This document shows, in pieces, positions 6,350 through 11,422 of a DNA stretch of 11,422 nucleotides. The stretch is taken from positions 1 through 11,422 of the forward strand of contig JAJYZN010000083.1 of NCBI GenBank assembly GCA_021799915.1, given 5' to 3'. A program made the position numbers and the translations under genes. How positions within the stretch are numbered: position 1 is the stretch's first letter; every line of letters starts with the position of its first letter. The notes below the pieces were generated by a model. It ran no database searches and was not told where the DNA came from. It saw only the letters and a list, made by a program, of their open reading frames with translations. This DNA is from Actinomycetes bacterium (GTDB lineage: Bacteria; Actinomycetota; Acidimicrobiia; Acidimicrobiales; RAAP-2).

Positions 6350-7819
6350 ATGAGCCACGCCGACCACGAACGACCCCGTTGGAAGGTCGCCGACCTCTCC
6401 CAAGCCGACTTCGGACGCAAGGAGATCGACTTGGCCGAGCACGAGATGCCCGGTCTGATGGCGATGCGGGAAGAGTTCGCGCCGTCCAAGCCCCTGGCTG
6501 GGGCCCGGATCACCGGCTCTCTCCACATGACGGTCCAGACGGCCGTGCTGATCGAGACCCTCGTCGCTCTCGGGGCGACCGTGCGGTGGGCGAGCTGCAA
6601 CATCTTCTCCACCCAAGACCACGCGGCGGCTGCGGTCGTCGTCGGCCCGGACGGCACGCCGGACGACCCCAAGGGCGTGCCGGTCTTCGCCTGGAAAGGT
6701 GAATCGCTCGAGGAGTACTGGTGGTGCACCCAGCAGGCACTGTGCTGGCCAGACGAGAAGGGCACGGGAGCGGTGGGTCCCACGATGATCCTCGACGACG
6801 GCGGCGACGCCACGCTACTCGTGCACAAGGGCGTCGAAGTCGAGAAATCGGGGGTCGCCCCCGACCCGGCGACGGCCGGCTCCGAGGAGATGGCGGTCGT
6901 GCTCCGATTGCTGGCAGAGAGCCTCGCCGAGGACCCGAGCCGGTGGACGACCATCGCGAACGGCATCTGCGGCGTGACGGAGGAGACCACGACCGGGGTC
7001 CACCGCCTCTACGAGATGCACCGCAACGGCGAGCTGCTCTTTCCGGCGATCAACGTCAACGACTCGGTGACCAAGTCGAAGTTCGACAACAAGTACGGGT
7101 GCCGTCACTCACTCGTCGACGGCATCAACCGGGCCACCGATGTCCTCATCGGGGGCAAGGTGGCCGTGGTCTGCGGCTACGGCGATGTCGGCAAAGGATG
7201 CGCCGAGTCCCTACGTGGCCAGGGCGCTCGGGTCATCGTGACCGAGGTCGACCCCATCTGCGCGCTCCAGGCGGCGATGGAAGGGTTCCAGGTCGACACG
7301 CTCGACGACGTCATCGGCGATGCCGACATCTTCGTCACCGCCACCGGCAACCGGGACATCATCACCGCCGCGCACATGGCCAGGATGAAGCACCAGGCGA
7401 TCGTCGGGAACATCGGGCACTTCGACAACGAGATCGACATGGCCGGATTGGCGGCCATCCCCGGGATCCAGCGGATCAACATCAAGCCCCAAGTGGACAA
7501 GTGGGTGTTCCCCGATGGGCATGCGGTGATCGTGCTCTCCGAAGGTCGGCTCTTGAACTTGGGGAACGCCACCGGGCACCCGAGCTTCGTGATGTCCAAT
7601 TCGTTCACCAACCAGACCATGGCGCAGATGGAGCTCTACACGAGGTCCGAGCAGTACGAGACCAAGGTCTACGTCCTGCCCAAGCACCTGGACGAAAAAG
7701 TCGCCCGGCTGCACCTCGACGCGCTCGGGGTCCGGCTCACCACGCTCAGGCCCGAGCAGGCCGCGTACATCGGGGTGCCCGTCGAGGGCCCCTACAAGCC
7801 CGACACCTACCGCTACTGA
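6350..7819 (+). CDS. ahcY: S-adenosyl-L-homocysteine hydrolase (adenosylhomocysteinase)
   Basis: This cytosolic NAD-dependent enzyme reversibly splits S-adenosylhomocysteine into adenosine and homocysteine, relieving product inhibition of SAM-dependent methyltransferases. At 489 residues it has the length of actinobacterial SahH, including the roughly 40-residue insertion (around [19 protein letters not shown]) seen in the mycobacterial enzyme. Visible hallmarks are [15 protein letters not shown] near the N-terminus, then [12 protein letters not shown]. The Rossmann NAD site is GYGDVGKG (residues 276-283). The C-terminus ends in the expected KPDTYRY, whose Lys and Tyr reach into the NAD site of the partner subunit. 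All core motifs are intact. It stands alone, divergent from the lipoprotein gene, with no metK or metF adjacent. The long leader leaves room for transcript-level control, though no recognised riboswitch is confirmed. Confidence 0.97.
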   Translation: MSHADHERPRWKVADLSQADFGRKEIDLAEHEMPGLMAMREEFAPSKPLAGARITGSLHMTVQTAVLIETLVALGATVRWASCNIFSTQDHAAAAVVVGPDGTPDDPKGVPVFAWKGESLEEYWWCTQQALCWPDEKGTGAVGPTMILDDGGDATLLVHKGVEVEKSGVAPDPATAGSEEMAVVLRLLAESLAEDPSRWTTIANGICGVTEETTTGVHRLYEMHRNGELLFPAINVNDSVTKSKFDNKYGCRHSLVDGINRATDVLIGGKVAVVCGYGDVGKGCAESLRGQGARVIVTEVDPICALQAAMEGFQVDTLDDVIGDADIFVTATGNRDIITAAHMARMKHQAIVGNIGHFDNEIDMAGLAAIPGIQRINIKPQVDKWVFPDGHAVIVLSEGRLLNLGNATGHPSFVMSNSFTNQTMAQMELYTRSEQYETKVYVLPKHLDEKVARLHLDALGVRLTTLRPEQAAYIGVPVEGPYKPDTYRY

Positions 7820-7859
7820 CGCGTCGGGCTACACCTCGAACAACCGCTTGAGTCGCCAT

Positions 7860-7880
7860 CACGAGGGGCCTCGCCCCGTG
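7860..7880 (+). terminator. Weak hairpin after ahcY
   Basis: The stem is CACG, a bulged A, then GGG, pairing with CCC-CGTG around a six-base loop (GCCTCG). It lies 40 nt after the ahcY stop. No T tract follows, so it is not a classic intrinsic terminator; it may be a U-tract-free terminator or chance. Confidence 0.25.
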
Positions 7881-7933
7881 AGCGGACCGGAGATCCGCGC
7901 ATCCGCCGACACGCGTGGCCACGGATACCATGA

Positions 7934-8476
7934 GTGATCCCCTCTGACGCGGCACACCCCGACGAGCACCCCGGCCCGTGCCGGGGAGCGCACCTCGATG
8001 CTGGCGGCTTTGGGTCCCCGGAGGACAGGAAACCCGGGTCCCCGACGAAGCCCGTGTGGTCGCTGCTCGCCGCGGGCGGCCGGGGCAATCCCCTCGTCGT
8101 GAACCTCGTCCTGTGGGCCGGTGGCGTCCTCATGCTGTGGTCGGCCGCCGTGCACCTGCACCTGTGGTCCGATGGCTACCGCCACATCGCCACTATCGGA
8201 CCACTCTTCCTGGTACAAGGCGTGGCGGGGATCGTGATGGCAGTCGTCCTCGCCCTCGTTCGCCGGGTCTGGATCGCGGTGCTCTGCGCCGGGTACTTCG
8301 TCGCGACCGTCGCCGGGTTCCTCGTCTCCGTGAATTTCGGCCTCTTCGGGTTCCAGGACACCTGGCTCGCCCCGACAGCCAAGGCTGCCTTCGGCATCGA
8401 GGTCGCCGGTTTCGTCGTACTGGTGGTCGGAGCCGCGCTCTGTGTCACCTTCCGCCGCGAGCACTCCACGGACTGA
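7934..8476 (+). CDS. Uncharacterised four-helix integral membrane protein
   Basis: The protein is up to 180 residues long. Four hydrophobic segments are clear: PLVVNLVLWAGGVLMLWSAA (about 53-72), IGPLFLVQGVAGIVMAVVLA (about 87-106), a third over WIAVLCAGYFVATVAGFLVS, and a last one near the C-terminus over GFVVLVVGAALCVTF. The HLHLWSDGYRHIATIGPLF loop after helix 1 resembles a conserved motif in small actinobacterial membrane proteins of unknown function. The start is uncertain. GTG at 7934 gives a polar, Pro/Gly-rich N-terminal tail of 40 residues whose codon third positions still look coding. GTG at 8054 would give 140 residues starting just before helix 1. Neither has a Shine-Dalgarno sequence. 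It converges on the FxsA gene. I do not assign a function. Confidence 0.75.
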   Translation: MIPSDAAHPDEHPGPCRGAHLDAGGFGSPEDRKPGSPTKPVWSLLAAGGRGNPLVVNLVLWAGGVLMLWSAAVHLHLWSDGYRHIATIGPLFLVQGVAGIVMAVVLALVRRVWIAVLCAGYFVATVAGFLVSVNFGLFGFQDTWLAPTAKAAFGIEVAGFVVLVVGAALCVTFRREHSTD

Positions 8477-8494
8477 GCACGCGGTCACGATCAC

Positions 8495-8510
8495 GGCCGC
8501 GGCCGCGGCC
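8495..8510. repeat. 16-bp perfect GC palindrome between convergent genes
   Basis: GGCCGCGGCCGCGGCC is its own reverse complement. It lies 18 bases after the stop of the plus-strand membrane protein, in the 95-bp gap before the FxsA stop. It could form a strong hairpin in either transcript, but has no T tract. A role as a bidirectional transcription end is a guess. Confidence 0.4.
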
Positions 8511-8526
8511 TGCAAGGGTGGGCAGC

Positions 8527-8580
8527 GTGCCCGGCGAGCGGTGTGCCCGGCGAGCGGCGTGCGCGCTCAGCTCAGCTCAG
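8527..8580. repeat. Short tandem repeats at the 3' end of the FxsA gene
   Basis: Two 16-bp copies, differing only at the last base, lie at 8527-8542 and 8543-8558 (unit GTGCCCGGCGAGCGG plus T or C). They are followed by three perfect CTCAG pentamers at 8566-8580. The FxsA stop codon (8572-8574, minus) is made by the pentamer array. Confidence 0.85.
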
Positions 8581-9129
8581 GTCCGGTTCCTCGTCACCTG
8601 CCCCGCTCGGTGGCCGGGAGGGCGGCACAACTCCGGGCGGCGGCGCGATCCCGTGCGGCGGCACAACTCCGGGCGGCGGCCCAATCCCGGGCGGCAAGGG
8701 CATCCCGGATCGCCGGTCGTGGTGGCTCGGCTGCGATTCGACGTTGATCACCTGCCAACGGCTTGAACCGGGACGCTGCACCCTTCGGGCGATCCGGTGT
8801 CCCGACACCCGGATGAGCAGGTGTCGCACCGGGCCCACCATGAGCACGAGGCCGAGGGCATCGCCGATGAACCCGGGCACGCAGATCAACACGCCGCCGA
8901 CGAGCACCACCAGACCGTCGAGGAGCTCTTTGGTCGGCACCTCCCCCTGCAACAGCCGCTTGCGAGTGTGGGCGATGATGCCCACGCCCACCCGGCGCAC
9001 CACGAACGGGCCCAGTGCGCTCGCGGCCACGAGAAGCACCAGCGCCAGCACGAAGCCGATCTGCCCGGCCACGGCCACAAAAGCAACGATCTCGGCGGCG
9101 ACGAAAAGGAGCGCGGCGAGAAAGATCAC
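8572..9129 (-). CDS. FxsA-family membrane protein with proline-rich tail
   Basis: This 185-residue FxsA-family (PF04186) membrane protein is named after the E. coli protein whose overproduction relieves F-plasmid exclusion of phage T7; its native job is unknown. Hydrophobic segments lie at about residues 2-20, 24-40 and 71-100. Conserved features seen are the early AAEI (Glu13), the positively charged cytoplasmic stretch between helices 2 and 3, and the VPGFIGDALGLVL block (84-96). After about residue 140 the protein has a Pro/Gly tail built from a DNA tandem repeat, which is outside the usual family core. GTG at 9129 starts exactly at the first helix and lies 5 nt after a TACCCT -10 element, so I prefer it to the longer frame from 9177. 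It lies between convergent and co-oriented neighbours and appears monocistronic. Confidence 0.85.
   Translation of the reverse strand: MIFLAALLFVAAEIVAFVAVAGQIGFVLALVLLVAASALGPFVVRRVGVGIIAHTRKRLLQGEVPTKELLDGLVVLVGGVLICVPGFIGDALGLVLMVGPVRHLLIRVSGHRIARRVQRPGSSRWQVINVESQPSHHDRRSGMPLPPGIGPPPGVVPPHGIAPPPGVVPPSRPPSGAGDEEPDLS
8621..8692. repeat. 36-bp tandem repeat, two copies plus partial third
   Basis: Copies at 8621-8656 and 8657-8692 both begin GGCGGCACAACTCCGGGCGG and diverge at a few later positions; a degenerate third begins at 8693. In the FxsA frame they encode Pro-rich 12-residue units containing PPPGVVPP (residues about 147-170). The period is a multiple of three, so copy changes keep the frame. 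Confidence 0.9.
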
Positions 9130-9134
9130 ACTGC

Positions 9135-9140
9135 AGGGTA
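9135..9140 (-). promoter_or_regulatory. -10 element for the leaderless FxsA gene
   Basis: TACCCT on the minus strand lies 5 bases before the GTG at 9129. With no Shine-Dalgarno sequence, this supports initiation at or next to the GTG. Confidence 0.45.
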
Positions 9141-9156
9141 ACGGTTCAGCACCCTC

Positions 9157-9198
9157 GGGCCACCGGCGCGGGGCCACCGGCGCGGGGCCACCGGCCCG
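9157..9198. repeat. 14-bp tandem repeat, three copies
   Basis: The unit GGGCCACCGGCGCG lies at 9157-9170 and 9171-9184. A third copy at 9185-9198 differs at one base. It sits in the 140-bp gap between the FxsA start and the PIG-L stop and abuts the 28-bp array directly. Confidence 0.92.
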
Positions 9199-9282
9199 AC
9201 CTGCCCGCCTGGCTCAGACCTGCCCCACCTGCCCGCCTGGCTCAGACCTGCCCCACCTGCCCGCCTGGCTCAGACCTGCCCC
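9199..9282. repeat. 28-bp tandem repeat, three perfect copies
   Basis: Identical 28-bp units at 9199-9226, 9227-9254 and 9255-9282 begin ACCTGCCCGCCTGGCTCAG. There are no spacers, so this is a simple tandem array. The third copy contains the TGA stop (9272-9270) and the last codons of the minus-strand PIG-L gene, so the array is a duplication of that gene's 3' end. Confidence 0.95.
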
Positions 9283-10094
9283 ACCCCGGCAAACAGGTCG
9301 TCCTCGGGCAAAGGCGCCCCCGTCCGGTCACGCGCTCGGACGTAATGCTCGATGGAGAAGATCTCCGAGTACAGCTCCAGGCCGAGCCCGAGGAAGAAGG
9401 CGATGTCCTCCTGGCTCCGGTGCGCCGCCAACGCCGCGAATTTGGTCTCGATCGCTCCCGAGCAGTCCACCGCTGCGGAGATGAGATCATCAGCGGTACC
9501 GAGGTCGGTGGCGCCGTCCAGCCACTCGGGGAGCTCGACGCCGAACGAGACCGCCAGGTCGACGAAACCCGCCAGGCTGGAGCGGGGAACGGTGACGAAG
9601 TAGAGCTTCGCCGGGATACCGGTGCTGTCCGATGCAGCGACCGTGATGCGGTGCGCCTGGACGTGGTCGGGGTGCCCGTAGAAGCCGTCGGCGTCGTAGG
9701 TCACCACGACGTCGGGGCGGTAGCGCTCCATCAGCTCACCCAGCCGAGCCGAGGCCTCGGCCGGCGGTGCCGCGGCGAAGGCGCCCGGCGCGTCGTTCTG
9801 CGGCCACCCGGACATGCCCGAGTCGCCGTACCCGAGGCGCTCCAGGTGGGTCACCCCGAGGATGCGGCAGCTCTCTTCGAGGTCCCGGCGCCGGATGCGG
9901 GCAACTTGGGCCGGATCGTGGCCCGGATCGCCGGGCCTCACCCCCCCGGGCCCGAACCCCAGCTCTCCCCCGGTGCAGGTGACGAGCACGGTGTCGATCC
10001 CCTCGGCGCGGCAGCGAGCCAGGACGCCCCCGGTGAACAGCGCCTCGTCATCGGGGTGGGCGTGGACCGCCATCAGGGTGCGCCGGCGCGACAT
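9270..10094 (-). CDS. PIG-L family deacetylase, MshB/Mca-like
   Basis: This 274-residue zinc-dependent N-deacetylase belongs to the PIG-L/LmbE family. HAHPDDE (residues 11-17) supplies Zn ligands His13 and Asp16 and the general base Asp15. GHPDH (140-144) supplies the third ligand, His144, with His141 to stabilise the oxyanion. Other family marks are VTCTGGELG (38-46), LGYGDSGMSGW (87-97), and a C-terminal APLPEDDLFAG close to that of MshB, which deacetylates GlcNAc-inositol in mycothiol synthesis. Mca, the mycothiol-conjugate amidase, is the near alternative; sequence by eye does not separate them safely, so no symbol is given. ATG at 10094 lies 6 nt after a TAGCCT -10 element, so the mRNA is probably leaderless. 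The last codons lie within a 28-bp tandem array. The gene is divergent from the S53 peptidase gene. Confidence 0.9.
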   Translation of the reverse strand: MSRRRTLMAVHAHPDDEALFTGGVLARCRAEGIDTVLVTCTGGELGFGPGGVRPGDPGHDPAQVARIRRRDLEESCRILGVTHLERLGYGDSGMSGWPQNDAPGAFAAAPPAEASARLGELMERYRPDVVVTYDADGFYGHPDHVQAHRITVAASDSTGIPAKLYFVTVPRSSLAGFVDLAVSFGVELPEWLDGATDLGTADDLISAAVDCSGAIETKFAALAAHRSQEDIAFFLGLGLELYSEIFSIEHYVRARDRTGAPLPEDDLFAGVGQV

Positions 10095-10100
10095 GCCGCA

Positions 10101-10106
10101 AGGCTA
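10101..10106 (-). promoter_or_regulatory. -10 element for the leaderless PIG-L gene
   Basis: TAGCCT on the minus strand lies 6 bases before the ATG at 10094. It is half of a 9-bp perfect inverted repeat (10101-10109 with 10146-10154), whose other half serves the divergent gene. Confidence 0.5.
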
Positions 10107-10148
10107 AACCGACCGCGCCCTGCTCGTCACCGGCGAACCTCTCTCGTT

Positions 10149-10154
10149 TAGCCT
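10149..10154 (+). promoter_or_regulatory. -10 element for the leaderless S53 peptidase gene
   Basis: TAGCCT lies 6 bases before the GTG at 10161, a mirror image of the PIG-L promoter in sequence and spacing. No Shine-Dalgarno sequence precedes the GTG. No -35 consensus is obvious. Confidence 0.5.
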
Positions 10155-10160
10155 GTGGGC

Positions 10161-11422
10161 GTGACCAGTCGGCGTGGCGCGCCACGCGGGGTCGGGGGCC
10201 GTGTGGGCACGATCGCCGTCGCCGCGGCCATCGCTCTGATGGCGGCCGCCGTGATCGGCGCCGGACCGCTCGGCGGCGGGGGAAACCTCGGCGACGCCGG
10301 ACCCTCCTCGCCCGGGCGCGCCGCGCTCGCAGTGGGGACCCGAGCGGTGCCGGCCGGCGCCGCTCGGCCGCCGGCCCCCGCCGGGAGCCGGCTGGCCGAA
10401 GTCGGGGCTGCCCCTCCGGTGCCGTCGACTGCCGTGGCGATCGGGCCGTTGCCCGGTCCCACCGAGGTCACCGTCGAAGTGGTCCTTCGCCCGCGCCACC
10501 CGCGCGCGCTCTCCCGGTTTGTGGCGGCGGTCTCGGACCCGTCGTCGAGCTCGTACCGCCACTACCTGGCCCGCGGCGCGTTTGCCCGACGGTTCGGCCC
10601 CACGCCGTCGGCGGTCGCGTCGGTGCGGTCCGCACTGTCGTCGGCGGGTCTGTCGGTTGGCTCGCTCTCGGCAGACGGTCTGCTGTTGGGAGCGAGCGGG
10701 CCGGCCCGCCAGGTGTCGGCCGCCCTGCACGTCGGCTTCGTCCGCTACCGCCTCCCCGGGGGCCGGGTCGCGTACGCCGCGGATCGAGCGCCCCGGCTCC
10801 CGGTTGCAGTGGCTCGCGCCGTGGCCACGGTGAGCGGCATCTCCGACATCGCCCGAGACCAACCGCAGCTCGCCCTCCCGGCGGCGAGTGGGGCGGCGGG
10901 CACGTCGACCTCGCTGACTGCCGCTCCCCGCCAAGCGGTCCCGCAGGCGTCCGACGGCGGGCCCGCGGCCTGCGCCACAGCCCAGGCGCTCACGGGGAGC
11001 GGGGACGCGTACACCTGGACACAGCTCGCCAAGGCGTATGGGTTCACCACCGCCTATGCTGCCGGGCACCTGGGGGCCACAGAGACCATCGGGCTGTTCG
11101 AGCTCGAGCCGTACAGCTCCTCGGACGTGACGACGTTCGAGAAGTGCTTCACCCTGCCGGCCGGTGATTCGTACGGACCGGTCACCAACGTCCCGGTCGA
11201 CGGCGGTCCGGGGTCGGGCCCGGGATCGGGTGAGGCGAACCTCGACATCGAAGACGTGCTGGGCCTCGCCCCTCTCGCCCACGTCATGGTCTACGGCGCT
11301 CCGAACACCAACGCGGGCCTCCTCGACGAGTACGACCGGATGGTCACCGACGACAAGGCCGACGTCATCAGCACGAGCTGGGGCGAGTGCGAGCTGGACG
11401 AGACACCGGGGGTGGAGCTGGG
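10161..11422 (+). CDS. Secreted S53 (sedolisin/kumamolisin) serine peptidase, 3' truncated by window
   Basis: There are 420 codons with no stop before the window edge. Residues 1-34 form an export signal: an Arg-rich n-region, then a hydrophobic stretch including VGTIAVAAAIALMAAAVIG. A linker rich in Ala, Pro and Gly follows. The pro-kumamolisin activation domain spans about residues 100-230, with VTVEVVLRPRHP, DPSSSSYRHYLARGAFARRFG and the later SAALHVGF. The catalytic domain then begins. GEANLD carries Glu358 and Asp362, spaced like the Glu-x-x-x-Asp pair of the sedolisin Ser-Glu-Asp triad. VISTSWGECE is the next conserved strand. The Ser motif (SGDSG-type) must lie beyond the edge. Such enzymes are made as inactive precursors and mature, usually at acid pH, outside the cell. 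The GTG start rests on the -10 spacing and the signal peptide. Confidence 0.92.
   Translation, partial: MTSRRGAPRGVGGRVGTIAVAAAIALMAAAVIGAGPLGGGGNLGDAGPSSPGRAALAVGTRAVPAGAARPPAPAGSRLAEVGAAPPVPSTAVAIGPLPGPTEVTVEVVLRPRHPRALSRFVAAVSDPSSSSYRHYLARGAFARRFGPTPSAVASVRSALSSAGLSVGSLSADGLLLGASGPARQVSAALHVGFVRYRLPGGRVAYAADRAPRLPVAVARAVATVSGISDIARDQPQLALPAASGAAGTSTSLTAAPRQAVPQASDGGPAACATAQALTGSGDAYTWTQLAKAYGFTTAYAAGHLGATETIGLFELEPYSSSDVTTFEKCFTLPAGDSYGPVTNVPVDGGPGSGPGSGEANLDIEDVLGLAPLAHVMVYGAPNTNAGLLDEYDRMVTDDKADVISTSWGECELDETPGVEL

Noticed and set aside
6111..6353. An 80-residue plus-strand frame ending at ahcY
   Set aside because: It begins in the promoter of the divergent lipoprotein gene and has weaker third-position G/C than real genes here; only the last 35 codons are mentioned as a possible leader frame.
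4360..6990. An 876-residue minus-strand reading frame crossing the lipoprotein gene and ahcY
   Set aside because: It is antisense to ahcY and out of frame with the lipoprotein; its sequence is low-complexity and Arg/Pro-rich, a common artefact of high-G+C codon bias.
9199..9282. 28-bp repeats as a CRISPR array
   Set aside because: The copies are directly adjacent with no spacers, one contains the end of a gene, and no cas genes are near.
10104..11282. A 392-residue minus-strand reading frame
   Set aside because: It lies opposite the S53 peptidase, is Arg/Gly-rich with no domain, and the plus frame has a signal peptide, a prodomain and catalytic residues.

Overview
The window looks like an ordinary chromosomal stretch from a high-G+C actinobacterium, possibly an acidimicrobial lineage. 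Evidence for this is the strong G/C bias at third codon positions, a 489-residue S-adenosylhomocysteine hydrolase of the long actinobacterial type, a PIG-L deacetylase with the motifs of the mycothiol enzymes MshB/Mca, and several genes that appear to be leaderless. The class-level placement is inference. No phage, transposon, toxin-antitoxin or CRISPR signature is visible.

Layout. Bases 35-110 (minus) hold tRNA-Arg(CCT) with an encoded CCA. Upstream of it on the same strand is a class I SAM-dependent methyltransferase. Its reading frame passes through an 18-bp minisatellite and stops only inside the tRNA gene. Next come a minus-strand SRPBCC protein, a divergent nitroreductase and an amidohydrolase (Amidohydro_2). 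The amidohydrolase converges on a 731-residue minus-strand lipoprotein with an alpha/beta-hydrolase-like Ser-Asp-His set. Divergent from that is ahcY, preceded by a long leader. After ahcY come a four-helix membrane protein (plus), an FxsA-family membrane protein (minus), a PIG-L/MshB-like deacetylase (minus) and, divergent from it, the 5' two-thirds or so of a secreted S53 (sedolisin) peptidase cut by the window end.

The genes do not form one pathway. Most are single transcription units arranged divergently or convergently. AhcY recycles the SAH made by methyltransferases such as the one at the left end, but nothing links them physically. The nitroreductase, amidohydrolase and SRPBCC protein resemble the catabolic or redox enzymes that are abundant in such genomes.

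Two themes recur. First, four genes have a TANNNT -10 element 5-6 bases before the start codon, which implies leaderless mRNAs. Three other genes have clear Shine-Dalgarno sequences instead. Second, short tandem repeats sit at the 3' ends of three separate minus-strand genes (18-bp, 36-bp plus 5-bp, and 28-bp units). They span or replace the stop codon region. I see no convincing new multi-gene system; the repeat-altered gene ends and the ahcY leader most deserve a second look.
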